Source of the DNA: Cylindrospermum sp. NIES-4074
GTDB taxonomy: Bacteria > Cyanobacteriota > Cyanobacteriia > Cyanobacteriales > Nostocaceae
Assembly: GCA_003994795.1 (NCBI GenBank)
Contig: AP018269.1
Coordinates: 310,001 to 374,000 of the forward strand
DNA: 64,000 bases
Direction of reading: 5' to 3'
Part shown: in pieces, positions 34,937 to 44,980 of the stretch
Layout of the letters: each line of letters opens with the position of its first letter
Position numbering within the stretch: position 1 is the stretch's first letter
Notes under the pieces: model-generated
The model's database searches: none
Told to the model about the DNA's origin: nothing
What the model saw: only the letters and a program-made list of their open reading frames with translations
Translations under genes and position numbers: made by a program

Positions 34937-35061
34937 GAGAAAATAACAGTTAAAACTCTCTGGGTGGTTGATAATCTTGTTGAAAAAATTACCAATTACC
35001 CAAGCCTATCTTAAAGAGTATTAAGAAGAAAACAGGTGGCATCTCAGAGGAGAGTTATTCC

Positions 35062-36615
35062 GTGATCCGTCTTCACCCAAGTAATTTAACCAAGCATCAT
35101 CATCGCTGTTATCAAAGATTAACAGTGGCTATGTTGCTGGGAAGTTTTTTGCAAACAACTATATCTTTACCAACATCAGCACAACAAGCAGAAAGTACAC
35201 CAGTCACTTTTACTAATCAGGCTAGTTATAGTTATTCTTATACAGATCCTCAAGACCCCAATGCCAAACCAGTTGTTTTTCAGTTAAATTCTGCTCAAAC
35301 TGCCTCTACTCCTAGAGGATTGGTTGACCCATTTGGACGGATTTTAGGCTGTGCTGGTGCAGTTTTACCAGATTACACTGGTTTTTCAGTGAGTTTGTAT
35401 GAACCGCTCGTCGGTGATCCGACAGGGACAGAATTGGGGCAATTGGTGTCTCTAACACGTACAGAAGTACCTGATATTCCTAACAATAATATTCCTCGTG
35501 GTCAAGCACCAAATACTGCAAATAACAATCCTTTCTTTATTACAAATAATCCACCTGGTGTTTATAATTTCTTGCTTGATCCTAATAGAGGTCAAACAAC
35601 ACCAGGAAAAACATATATTTTCGTGATTAATCCATCAGCTAGTTCGTCTATTTATACACAGCGCCGAATTAAGGTGCAAATTTTAGATAATGCTGGTGGG
35701 AGTAATAATATTATCAGCTATTTGGCGTCATCTTTGGATGGTCAACCAATTAGCACTACAGGTGAGACGACTGTACAAGGAACAACTGTTTTGGTTCCGA
35801 ATGCAGAATTAACTGGGTTGAGTTTATTAGCTTTTCAATTAACAACAAATTTGTGTCAAGTAAACCAGGTGCAGATTATCAAAACAGGCGATCGCGCTAC
35901 GGCTGAACCTGGAGATACAGCTATTTACCGCTTATCAATTAAAAATGTAGCTGATATTGGTTTAAATAATGTGGTTGTCACCGATAATTTACCCTTGGGC
36001 TTTAACTTTTTACCGAAATCAGTGCGGGGAGAATTGGACGGCAAAGCAGTCACCATCACCTCCGAACGCAATGGGAACACGGTGACATTCCGCACCGATG
36101 TGACTATTCCCAGTCAAAAAACCCTAAATATTGCCTACGCAGCACAACTCACCAACGATTCCCAACGGGGTACTGGTCGTAACAGTGCGATCGTCAATGC
36201 CCAAAGAGCAGATAATCGTTTTAGTATCAAGGATGGCCCGGCAACCCACCAGTTGAAAATTAGACCAGGAATTCTCTCTGACTGCGGCACTATTATTGGT
36301 CGTGTGTTTGTGGATAAAAACTTTGATGGTGAACAGCAACCAGGTGAAGCCGGGATACCCAATGCGGTGATTTATTTGCAAGATGGCAACCGTATTACCA
36401 CAGATCCCAATGGTTTATTTTCCTTAGCCAATGTGTTGCCAGGAAGCCATACAGGTGTGCTAGACCTCAGCAGCCTTCCTGGTTATACCCTAGCGCCCAA
36501 CAAAAAATTCCGCGAACGGAATAGCCAATCTCGTCTAGTACGTTTAGAACCAGGAGGTCTAGTACGTATGAATTTCGCTGTCACCCCCAGCTTTCAGGAG
36601 CAAGTCCAGAAATGA
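35062..36615 (+). CDS. Exported DUF11 plus SdrD-B/Cna-B-like surface protein
   Basis: A 517-residue protein starting at GTG 35062 behind AGAGGAGAG. A signal region (1-40) is followed by a beta-rich N-terminal part. A DUF11 module lies at about 270-375 (IKTGDRATAEPGDTAIYRLS, then VVVTDNLPLGFNFLPKS). A C-terminal SdrD-B/Cna-B-type module lies at about 410-500 (IIGRVFVDKNFDGEQQPGEA, then AVIYLQDGNRITTDPNGLFS). The DKNFDGEQQPGE loop is typical of calcium-binding B-repeats. Its stop overlaps the start of the giant barrel gene (ATGA), so the two are translationally coupled. Confidence 0.82.
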   Translation: MIRLHPSNLTKHHHRCYQRLTVAMLLGSFLQTTISLPTSAQQAESTPVTFTNQASYSYSYTDPQDPNAKPVVFQLNSAQTASTPRGLVDPFGRILGCAGAVLPDYTGFSVSLYEPLVGDPTGTELGQLVSLTRTEVPDIPNNNIPRGQAPNTANNNPFFITNNPPGVYNFLLDPNRGQTTPGKTYIFVINPSASSSIYTQRRIKVQILDNAGGSNNIISYLASSLDGQPISTTGETTVQGTTVLVPNAELTGLSLLAFQLTTNLCQVNQVQIIKTGDRATAEPGDTAIYRLSIKNVADIGLNNVVVTDNLPLGFNFLPKSVRGELDGKAVTITSERNGNTVTFRTDVTIPSQKTLNIAYAAQLTNDSQRGTGRNSAIVNAQRADNRFSIKDGPATHQLKIRPGILSDCGTIIGRVFVDKNFDGEQQPGEAGIPNAVIYLQDGNRITTDPNGLFSLANVLPGSHTGVLDLSSLPGYTLAPNKKFRERNSQSRLVRLEPGGLVRMNFAVTPSFQEQVQK

Positions 36616-39600
36616 AACCTAGACTGCACTATATAAGTAATTTCAACTTCAGGTTGATGGGGGTGATAGGAGTAGCTTTCAGCTTCTTTTTATCTCCTGT
36701 TGTGGGCAAAGCACAAACCGTTGGGGAAAACCCGCTTTCCCCCCAACCCTTAGATGACAATGCAACTGCAAATATCCAGGTAGCTGATGCAGAGATAACT
36801 GCACCTCCCACGGTGACAGAGTATCAGTTGCCTAAAGAAGTCTTTGAAAATGTCAAGTTAACTGATGCCAAAATCCCTGAACCTCCCCCTGTCACTAATA
36901 CCCAGTCACCTCAAGATTTAGAGCAAATACCAGCATCGGCAGTTAAGGAGACACAATCTCCCCCATCCCCCTCAAATAATGTCAAAATTCTGACTCCAAC
37001 GGCTGATGCTGTTGTAGATGTACCAGCTACCACGGTGATTTTGCAATTTCCTGTGGGTAGTCAGGTGGAATTGCGGGTAAATGGGGCATTGGCTGATCCT
37101 TCTTTGGTGGGACGGACGGAAACGGATGCTACTACCAACCTGATAACGCAGACATGGTATGGTGTTGGTTTAAAAGATGGGGAAAATAGCATCTCTGCCC
37201 AAATAGTGGGGGGGAAAGAAGCCGCTGTGACGGTGCAGGTAGCGGTGCGGGGCATACCCAAGAAGTTGACGCTGGAAACAGTTGAGTCTCGTGTCCCGGC
37301 TGATGGACGTTCTACAGGGACAATTAGGGGTCAACTGGTTGACGAAAAGGGCAACCGGTCTAACCGAGATGGGATTATTACGCTGACATCCACAGCTGGG
37401 GAGTTTGTCGGGGCAGATTTCAAACCTGATCAACCGGGGTTTCAGGTAGAAGCGAAAGCGGGACAATATACTGCTAAATTGCGATCGCAACTGAAAGCGC
37501 AAACTGTGCGAATTCGGGCAGCATCTAATGATTTAGAAGCCTTTACCCAAATACAATTTGAAACCGCCCTGCGTCCTAGTTTGGTGACAGGGGTAGTAGA
37601 TGTACGTTTGGGGGCTAGAGGTACAGATTATTACGGCAGTTTCCGTGATTTTCTCCGCCCTGATAAAGACACAAGCACCCAAGTAGATTTCCATTCAGCG
37701 ATATTTGCTACAGGTGCGATTGGTGATTGGTTGTTTACTGGTGCATATAACAGTTCTCGCAATCTGAACGAAGATTGTAACTGCGATAATCGTCTGTTTA
37801 GAAGTTACCAAGCTAGCGAGCAAAACTATCCTGTCTATGGTGATAGCTCTAGCGTTGATGTTGTTGCTCCTTCCATTGACAGCGTATATGCACGTTTAGA
37901 ACGGTCAACAGGCATCCCTGGATCTAGTCCCGATTATTTCATGTGGGGGGACTACAACACAGAAGAGTTTGCGCGTTCATCCCAGCAATTTACTGCTACC
38001 ACTCTACAACTCCACGGTTTTAAAGCTAACTACAATTTAGGAAACCTGCAAATTACAGGTTTTTATGGCAATAGCCTAGAAGGATTTCAACGGGATACCA
38101 TTGCTCCTGATGGTACCAGTGGCTATTACTTCCTTTCTCGGCGGATATTGGTTCCTGGTAGCGAAAATGTCTTTATTGAGTTAGAAGAACTGAATCGTCC
38201 TGGTACTGTTCTGCAACGTAAACAACTCAATCGCGGCGCAGACTATGAAATCGATTACGATCGCGGTACGATATTATTCCGCGAACCGATGCTGCGGACT
38301 GACCTGGATGCGGAAACAGGACAAGTATTAGTTAGGCGGATTGTTACTACCTACCAATACGACTCGCAAGACTCAGATAGTAATATTTATGCAGGTCGTC
38401 TGCAATATAACTTTTCCCGTGCCCTCAACCAAGAAAGTTGGTTAGCAGCAAGTTATCTGCAACAAAATCTAGGTGTGCGTCAGTTTGAACTCTACGGTGC
38501 AGATGCGCTAATTGCTTTGGGTAGCAATGGCAGATTTATTGCTGAATATGCCCATTCTAATAATGATTCTGATGTGATGGGCAAGGTCAGCAGTGAAGCT
38601 TACCGCTTAGAAGCTGAGGGACAGATTTTTAATGGTCTCCAAGCTCGTGCCTATTATCGCTTTGCTGATACAGGCTTTGCCAATAACGCTACTGTAAGTT
38701 TTGTCCCTGGACAAACCCGTTATGGAGCTACGCTAACAGGTAAACTGACCACAACCACAAATCTGCGGGTGCAATATGACCACGAAGATAATTTTGGCAT
38801 TGCACCCCAACCGCTAGATACTTTTGAGGAACTGTTTTCACCTGGTTCTCAAGCGACACCAGGAAGCAAAGTTGATAACTCGCTGACGACAATTTCTGCT
38901 GGGATTCAACAACGCTTGGGTAAGGCTACTGTTGATGTAGATTGGATTCATCGCGACCGGGAAGACCGGATGATCGATAATGCTTTGGGTGGAAATTCAG
39001 ATCAATTGCGATCGCGTTTTACATATCCCCTCGCTAAAAACCTGACCTTCCAAGCACAAAATGAACTAACTCTATCTTCTAATAGTGATACCGTTTACCC
39101 AGACCGTACCATCTTAGGTCTAAATTGGGCAGCAATGCCTGGTGTCAGCATCAGTCTGGCCCAGCAGTTTTACACCAGGGGTCAATATGACGGTAACTCT
39201 ATCACTAGCTTAAGTGTCAACGGCGAACATAAAGTTGGTTCAGATACCACCTTGACTGGTCGTTATTCGATTTTGGGTGGTGCCAACGAAATTACTACCC
39301 AAGGGGCAATTGGTCTCAATAACCGCTGGACTATTGCCTCTGGATTGCGCTTAAACCTGGCTTATGAACATGTATTTGGCGGCTTCTACGGACAGACTGG
39401 GGCAGGTCAGCAATTTGCCCAACCTTATGCCGTCGGTCAATCAGCATCTGCCATTGGATTTGGTGGTGGTGATAGTTATAGTGTCGGGCTAGATTACACA
39501 GATAATCCCCAATTTCAAGCCAGCGCTCGCTATGAGCATCGTACCTCTTCCGGTGGTTCCAACACCGTGATTTCCGCAGGGGCAGCGGGTAAAATTTCTC

Positions 39601-40283
39601 CTGCGCTCACAGCCTTAGTGCGCTATCAACAAGCAAATGCTTCTAATCAAAAGCTGATAGGACTAGGAGATACGATTAACTTGAGGATGGGTTTAGCCTA
39701 TCGTGACCCCAGCAATGATCAGTGGAATGCTTTGTTGCGGTATGAATATCGCCAAAACCCAGCAACAATTCCCGATACTATCCTTTTAGGTACTGGTACA
39801 GGTGCTCAAGACCATACCTTTGCCTTAGAAACTATCTATGCCCCCAACTGGCAATGGGAATTTTATGGCAAATATGCGTTGCGTAACAGCACTTCTTACT
39901 TGGCTAGCGATTTAGTGGGTACGAGTACAGTAAATTTGGCACAATTCCGGGCTACTTATCGCTTGGGATACAACATGGATTTAGTCGGTGAGGCTCGCTG
40001 GATTGGTCAATCTAACTACAGTGAAACAGGTTTTGTTGTGGAAACAGGCTACTACCTCACTCCTAATCTGCGTCTTTCTGCTGGATATGTGTTTGGGGAA
40101 GTTGATGATCGGGATTTTTCCGGTACCCGTTCCGCAGGTGGGCCTTATTTAGGTTTAACCCTGAAGCTAAATGAATTATTTGAAGGCTTTGGACAACAAA
40201 AAGTTGTGCCACTCCAGCAAGGGGAATCTCTGGTGAAACCAGTAGTGAATCAAACAGGGGCAGCAGGGCAGTTAAAACTATGA
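36612..40283 (+). CDS. Giant outer-membrane beta-barrel protein with Ig-like domains
   Basis: A 1223-residue protein. A signal peptide (to about 35) precedes a Pro/Thr-rich linker (40-125). Beta-sandwich modules follow, including an invasin/Big_1-like one (about 225-315: RVPADGRSTGTIRGQLVDEK, GIITLTSTAGEF). From about 320 to the end there are dozens of alternating amphipathic strands (YYGSFRDFLRPD, GDWLFTGAYNSSRN, LRVQYDHEDNFG, YNMDLVGEARWIG, LRLSAGYVFGEV). This is the signature of a large outer-membrane barrel, perhaps 30 strands or more. It overlaps both neighbours by ATGA. A plausible role is exporting or displaying the DUF11 proteins of its operon; this is inference. Confidence 0.8.
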   Translation: MKPRLHYISNFNFRLMGVIGVAFSFFLSPVVGKAQTVGENPLSPQPLDDNATANIQVADAEITAPPTVTEYQLPKEVFENVKLTDAKIPEPPPVTNTQSPQDLEQIPASAVKETQSPPSPSNNVKILTPTADAVVDVPATTVILQFPVGSQVELRVNGALADPSLVGRTETDATTNLITQTWYGVGLKDGENSISAQIVGGKEAAVTVQVAVRGIPKKLTLETVESRVPADGRSTGTIRGQLVDEKGNRSNRDGIITLTSTAGEFVGADFKPDQPGFQVEAKAGQYTAKLRSQLKAQTVRIRAASNDLEAFTQIQFETALRPSLVTGVVDVRLGARGTDYYGSFRDFLRPDKDTSTQVDFHSAIFATGAIGDWLFTGAYNSSRNLNEDCNCDNRLFRSYQASEQNYPVYGDSSSVDVVAPSIDSVYARLERSTGIPGSSPDYFMWGDYNTEEFARSSQQFTATTLQLHGFKANYNLGNLQITGFYGNSLEGFQRDTIAPDGTSGYYFLSRRILVPGSENVFIELEELNRPGTVLQRKQLNRGADYEIDYDRGTILFREPMLRTDLDAETGQVLVRRIVTTYQYDSQDSDSNIYAGRLQYNFSRALNQESWLAASYLQQNLGVRQFELYGADALIALGSNGRFIAEYAHSNNDSDVMGKVSSEAYRLEAEGQIFNGLQARAYYRFADTGFANNATVSFVPGQTRYGATLTGKLTTTTNLRVQYDHEDNFGIAPQPLDTFEELFSPGSQATPGSKVDNSLTTISAGIQQRLGKATVDVDWIHRDREDRMIDNALGGNSDQLRSRFTYPLAKNLTFQAQNELTLSSNSDTVYPDRTILGLNWAAMPGVSISLAQQFYTRGQYDGNSITSLSVNGEHKVGSDTTLTGRYSILGGANEITTQGAIGLNNRWTIASGLRLNLAYEHVFGGFYGQTGAGQQFAQPYAVGQSASAIGFGGGDSYSVGLDYTDNPQFQASARYEHRTSSGGSNTVISAGAAGKISPALTALVRYQQANASNQKLIGLGDTINLRMGLAYRDPSNDQWNALLRYEYRQNPATIPDTILLGTGTGAQDHTFALETIYAPNWQWEFYGKYALRNSTSYLASDLVGTSTVNLAQFRATYRLGYNMDLVGEARWIGQSNYSETGFVVETGYYLTPNLRLSAGYVFGEVDDRDFSGTRSAGGPYLGLTLKLNELFEGFGQQKVVPLQQGESLVKPVVNQTGAAGQLKL

Positions 40284-42490
40284 AACTCTTTATACAAAAT
40301 TATGTCAAATATCTCACCTCCAACCTCTCAACCCAAGTAGATAAGGGAACAAGAGGCAAAGCAAGGTATTCTCAAATAGGCGCGGCTGTTTGTTTGTTGC
40401 TCGTAACATTACCAGATATAGCCTTCAGCCAAACTCAGCACTCAGCACTCAAAACTTTAGCCGAAGCATCGAGCACTCAGCACTCAGCACTCAAAACTTT
40501 AGCCGAAGCATCGAGCACTCAAAACCCAGCACTCCTAGTAGTGGTGAATAGTAACCAAGATGGAGCAATTCAAGCTGATGAGGTGGTGACATTGCGAGAA
40601 GCGATCGCCATTGTTGAGGGGATTTTACCATTGGATAAATTAAGCGATCGCGAAAAAATTCAAGTTCAACCCCTCCCTAGCAATACACCATCCCGTATTG
40701 AGTTTAATTTGCCCAGTGGACAAACCACTATCGCTCTTCAACAAGTCTTACCACCCCTCACCAGTCCAGGTTTAATCATTGATGGCACAACCCAACCAGG
40801 ATATGATGCCACTAAATCCCCAACCGCAGAAATCAGTATTCCTCAGCCAGTAGTCAGTATTACACCTGCCCAGGCTGGCGGGGTGTTTCGTGGGTTTACC
40901 GTCCTCGCTGATCATGTCACCATCCGCGGCTTGAGTCTCTATGGTTTCACTTCCTTCCACGGTGCAACTGCCAGCACTCCACCCGCTGATATTTTTATTG
41001 CTCCTCAGTCTTTCCCGAAGGAAAATGAATTTAAAAGTGATAAAAATAACCCTGTCCCTAAAAATGTAGTCATTGAAAATAACTGGTTGGGCATTCCCCC
41101 AGATGAAACTATGCCAGCCACTACCTCAGCTTTTGGGGTATCTGTATTTAACGCTGTGGGGACAACTATCCGCAGCAATCGCATCTCCTATCACGATGGT
41201 AGCGGTATCATTACCTCAATCCGGGCTGAGGGAACGCAGGTATTAGAAAACATCATTTTGGGTAACGGCATTGCCGGGATGCCTGATGCCATTCGGTTGG
41301 ATGGGATGATTGATAAAACCGAAATTCGCTCTAATTTGATTTGTGCCAACGATGGCAGCGGTGTGTTTTTATTTAAACCAGAAGGTTCTGTAAATATATG
41401 GAGAAATGACATTAAATTTAATGGTCGGCGGTTTCGTCGTGCCGCTGTTTATTTAATGGGCAATGACCATCAGGTCAAGGATAACCAAATCAGCTATCAG
41501 TCAGGGGCAGGGGTAGTGGTGACATCTTATCCTCAAAGCGATCGCAATATTATTCAAAACAATCGCTTTTCCCACTTAGAAGGGCTGAGTATTGACCTCA
41601 ATGCTAAACATAACGTCGGTGTTCAAGATTTTCAAAATGGGGATGGCCCGAACCCGCAGCGGAATTCCCCTAACCGGCGTTTGGATACAGCTAACGCAGC
41701 CATTAATACACCGCAGTTTCTCAGTTCTGAATTTTATTTTGGGGTGAATTCAACTATTGGTATTGATGGAGTTACCGAACCAGATTCCCAAGTCGATTTA
41801 TATCGAGTGAGTGGAAATGATGGTTATGGCTTTTTATCTGAACCTTTAGGAAGTACAACAGCCAATGCCAAGGGCAAGTTTAGTTTGGATGTGAGCAACC
41901 TGCAACCGGGGGAGAGAATTAGTGCGATCGCCACTCACCCCAAATATGGCACATCTGAACCGGCTTATCCCGCTCTCATTCGGTTTGTGGAAAACATCTC
42001 CATTGTCGGGTTACCAACCCCCAAGACTATCCCCCAATGTCTTACTCCTCCAGTTGTTCAAGTTCCTCCAAAACTACCACCAGAACTACCCCCAGAACCC
42101 ATCCGGCTCAAAGTGCCGAACAACGTCCACTTTGCCTTAGATAAAGACAACATTAGCCCAGGTAGCGCCAAAATTTTAGATAAAATTGCCCAAGTATTAC
42201 GTGATAATCCCTCAATAATTGTCGAACTTCAGGGGCATACTGATAGGCGAGCAAGTGATGCTTACAACTTAGATTTAGCAGCACGCCGCGCTAAATCTAC
42301 AAGAAATTACCTCATCCGCAAGGGTATTGCTCCCGAAAGGATGACAATTCGCTCCTTTGGTGAAACTCAGCTACGAACCCCTGGAAGTAGCAAATTAGAT
42401 CATGCTCGCAACCGACGTGTGGAATTGAATTTCCAAGACATTCGGGGAATTGAGGTGATTGTGCAAGAAGACGATTTGCAGTTGGAGTAG
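40280..42490 (+). CDS. Exported beta-helix protein with C-terminal OmpA domain
   Basis: A 736-residue protein. The N-terminal signal (about 30-50, AAVCLLLVTLPDIAFSQ) is followed directly by a repeat-derived insert, two copies of TQHSALKTLAEASS. A right-handed parallel beta-helix region follows (about 150-470, with NVVIENNWLGI, TTIRSNRISYHDGSG, TQVLENIILGN, HQVKDNQISYQSGAG). Then come an Ig-like segment, a Pro-rich linker and an OmpA/MotB peptidoglycan-binding domain (about 610-720: NVHFALDKDNISPGSAKILD, VELQGHTDRR, LAARRAKSTRNYLI). The domain order suggests a cell-wall-anchored surface protein. The start overlaps the barrel gene's stop (ATGA). Confidence 0.85.
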   Translation: MKLFIQNYVKYLTSNLSTQVDKGTRGKARYSQIGAAVCLLLVTLPDIAFSQTQHSALKTLAEASSTQHSALKTLAEASSTQNPALLVVVNSNQDGAIQADEVVTLREAIAIVEGILPLDKLSDREKIQVQPLPSNTPSRIEFNLPSGQTTIALQQVLPPLTSPGLIIDGTTQPGYDATKSPTAEISIPQPVVSITPAQAGGVFRGFTVLADHVTIRGLSLYGFTSFHGATASTPPADIFIAPQSFPKENEFKSDKNNPVPKNVVIENNWLGIPPDETMPATTSAFGVSVFNAVGTTIRSNRISYHDGSGIITSIRAEGTQVLENIILGNGIAGMPDAIRLDGMIDKTEIRSNLICANDGSGVFLFKPEGSVNIWRNDIKFNGRRFRRAAVYLMGNDHQVKDNQISYQSGAGVVVTSYPQSDRNIIQNNRFSHLEGLSIDLNAKHNVGVQDFQNGDGPNPQRNSPNRRLDTANAAINTPQFLSSEFYFGVNSTIGIDGVTEPDSQVDLYRVSGNDGYGFLSEPLGSTTANAKGKFSLDVSNLQPGERISAIATHPKYGTSEPAYPALIRFVENISIVGLPTPKTIPQCLTPPVVQVPPKLPPELPPEPIRLKVPNNVHFALDKDNISPGSAKILDKIAQVLRDNPSIIVELQGHTDRRASDAYNLDLAARRAKSTRNYLIRKGIAPERMTIRSFGETQLRTPGSSKLDHARNRRVELNFQDIRGIEVIVQEDDLQLE
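40434..40532 (+). repeat. Composite heptad repeat inside the OmpA-type gene
   Basis: Two near-identical copies of a unit made of CTCAGCA heptads plus ACTTTAGCCGAAGCATCGAG, read in frame as TQHSALKTLAEASS. The same non-coding composite occurs at 19204-19246 and, reversed, at 26995-27066. Confidence 0.9.
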
Positions 42491-42544
42491 CAGGAGAGGA
42501 AATTTTAGGGCTAAGGGAACGAGCAATTTCATAGCAATTTACTT

Positions 42545-44926
42545 ATGAAAAATTTAAGACAAACTTTTAAGAGTGTTGGCTGGGGAGTGATGAGTGCAGT
42601 ATTTGTACTTCAACCCACACTCGCGCAAGCTGAGATACAGCGATCGTTTCTTAACCCCAGCTTTGAGCAACCTGTATTTCCTTTCTCATCTACTGGTCAA
42701 CCTTGTTACATTCAAGTTGATCAAGCCACTATCCCTGGTTGGACAACAACCCATACACCAAAGCTAGGAACAACTAACTGTATTTCCACTGGTTACACTC
42801 TATTCGGTAACATCATCGAGATTTGGAAGACAGGATTTAATAGCGTCAACACAGCAACGGATGCAGGGAATCAATTTGCTGAGTTAAATGCTGAGGAAAA
42901 CGCTGCATTGTTTCAGAAGTTGTGCCTAGTTCAAGGTGAGTCGATTAAATTCTCTCTATTACACCGTGGACGAGGTAGTGCAACCGTTCCAGACGTGGCG
43001 GATTTCTCCGTTGCTGGAAATAGTATTGTGAAAGTCTCAACAACTAATAATGGAACTGTGGGAACGCCTGTAGTAGGTGCCAATACAACTCTAAATACAC
43101 CAGCAAGCGCGGGAAATAACTGGGTACGCTATGGAGGCACTTTTATTTATAACGGTGCCACTGCTGATCAAGATGTGAGATTTACTGCTTTATCCACAGG
43201 TACTAAATTCCCTAACGGAACTTCAAACCTGACTATAGGCAACTTCCTGGATGAGGTTCAGTTTGCTGGTGATCCTGTAATCGAGTTTCAGATAGATTCG
43301 AGTTCCGATTTGGAATTACAAAACCCGCTTTTGAATCCCCCCAAAATCAAGATTGTTGGGTTAGTACCACCAGGCGGTATCAACGTTGATGTTGCCATCA
43401 CAGGTGGGACAGCAATAGTAGGTACAGATTTCACCACGTCCACAGGTACAGCTAACTTTACAATCACTATCCCGGAGGGTAACTACGATGGCATCAACAA
43501 CAGTACCTTCCCTATTCTGTTTACTGTCGCTAATGATGCCGTCTTTGAAGGTAATGAAACGATAGAGTTTCAGGTACAGCCTTCTTCACCTTCTTCACCG
43601 AATAAATATATCATAGGCTCAACAACGACCTGTGGTGGTACCCCCAACCTCAAATCCACTTACACAATTACCGATGATGATTTTGTCAGCGGTACGGTGT
43701 GGAATGATGCAAATGGTAGTGCTAATAACACCTTTACCAACATCAAGACTGGCTCAGAAACAGGTACCAATGCAGGTGTGTTAAATGCCATTCTGGTTGA
43801 TGCGAATGATAATGATAGAGTGATTGCTACCACTCCTGTGAATGCCGATGGTACTTACAGCTTTACCGATGTGGCAAAAAATAAAACCAGCCTCAAGGTT
43901 ATCTTAAGCACCACTCCTGGAACAGTAGGTGTTACTGCCCCTCAGCCGTCCCTGCCTGCAAACTGGATCAATACCAGCCCCTTGACGACACTTCCTTTCG
44001 CCACAAGCACAACTAATATCACTGGCAAAGACTTTGGGATTGAGCAGTTGCCTAATACCAACGATAGCACCGCTACATCACAACCTAATCCAGGGGGAAC
44101 TAATAGAGTAGTGGTACCCAATCTATCGGGAACTGACCCTGAAGATGGTACTCTGGGTACGGGCAAAACATTTAAGATTGTTACCTTGCCAAATAACGGT
44201 ACGCTCTACTACAACAATGCGGCTGTGACGGCGAATCAGGTAATTACTAATTATGACCCAGCGCTGTTGACGGTAGACCCGAATGACGGGGCAATAACTG
44301 TTACTTTTACTGTAGCCGCAGTGGATGCAGCAAATAGAGAAGATCCCTCACCCGCTACAGTAACTATACCGTTTACACCTACAGTTGCTACTAATCCTCA
44401 ACTGCTGCTCGTGAAACGAATTACCGCTATCAATAGCACTCCGTTTACCAATATTGTGGATGACGCTAGTTCAGATAACGACAATAACCCTGGCTGGCCT
44501 AACAACTTCTTGCAGGGTAGAACTGATGGCGGTGCTGTTAAACCAGGAGATGAATTAGAGTACACAATTTACTTCCTCTCCAGTGGAAATACAAGCGTTA
44601 CTAATGTAAATATCTGTGATTTAGTGCCTGATAATACTAGCTTTGTTACTACTTCTTTCAGTGCTAATTCTGGCATTAGTCTAAGAATTGGTTCTACGAC
44701 AAATTTTCTGACAAATATCTCTGATGCACCCGATCGCGGAGAGTATCTCGCACCAGGTACAACACCGCCAACATCGTTCCAATGTGTAGGCAATAATACG
44801 AATGGAGCAGTTTTGGTCAATATTGTTACCAAAGGGACATCAGAAGACATATTGCCCAATGCTACTGCACCAGGTACTCCCGAAAATTCCTCTGGTTTCA
44901 TTCGCTTCCGCGCTAAGGTGAAATAA
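42545..44926 (+). CDS. Secreted multi-domain surface protein (Calx-beta, B-repeat, DUF11)
   Basis: A 793-residue protein with a signal peptide (1-30, PTLAQAE). Residues 33-245 resemble a carbohydrate-binding/PEP-CTERM-type sandwich (NPSFEQPVFPF, DAGNQFAELNAEENAALFQK, LGTTNCISTG). A Calx-beta-like module lies at about 250-375, a Cna-B/SdrD-B-like module at about 380-490 (GTVWNDANGS, DGTYSFTDVAKN), a cadherin-like segment at about 500-610, and a C-terminal DUF11 domain at about 620-793 (DELEYTIYFLSSGNTSVTNV). It is the last gene of the six-gene surface operon, 54 bp after the OmpA-type gene. There is no sortase or PEP-CTERM tail. Confidence 0.82.
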   Translation: MKNLRQTFKSVGWGVMSAVFVLQPTLAQAEIQRSFLNPSFEQPVFPFSSTGQPCYIQVDQATIPGWTTTHTPKLGTTNCISTGYTLFGNIIEIWKTGFNSVNTATDAGNQFAELNAEENAALFQKLCLVQGESIKFSLLHRGRGSATVPDVADFSVAGNSIVKVSTTNNGTVGTPVVGANTTLNTPASAGNNWVRYGGTFIYNGATADQDVRFTALSTGTKFPNGTSNLTIGNFLDEVQFAGDPVIEFQIDSSSDLELQNPLLNPPKIKIVGLVPPGGINVDVAITGGTAIVGTDFTTSTGTANFTITIPEGNYDGINNSTFPILFTVANDAVFEGNETIEFQVQPSSPSSPNKYIIGSTTTCGGTPNLKSTYTITDDDFVSGTVWNDANGSANNTFTNIKTGSETGTNAGVLNAILVDANDNDRVIATTPVNADGTYSFTDVAKNKTSLKVILSTTPGTVGVTAPQPSLPANWINTSPLTTLPFATSTTNITGKDFGIEQLPNTNDSTATSQPNPGGTNRVVVPNLSGTDPEDGTLGTGKTFKIVTLPNNGTLYYNNAAVTANQVITNYDPALLTVDPNDGAITVTFTVAAVDAANREDPSPATVTIPFTPTVATNPQLLLVKRITAINSTPFTNIVDDASSDNDNNPGWPNNFLQGRTDGGAVKPGDELEYTIYFLSSGNTSVTNVNICDLVPDNTSFVTTSFSANSGISLRIGSTTNFLTNISDAPDRGEYLAPGTTPPTSFQCVGNNTNGAVLVNIVTKGTSEDILPNATAPGTPENSSGFIRFRAKVK

Positions 44927-44945
44927 CTGTTTTTGTAGTTTGAGT

Positions 44946-44980
44946 GAGACAATTTAAAATCCAAAATCTAAAATTGTCTC
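44946..44980. terminator. Possible bidirectional terminator hairpin
   Basis: GAGACAATTT (44946-44955) pairs with AAATTGTCTC (44971-44980) between the convergent surface-protein and MoaD-like genes. The 10-bp stem is perfect but there is no clear T tract after either side. Confidence 0.4.
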
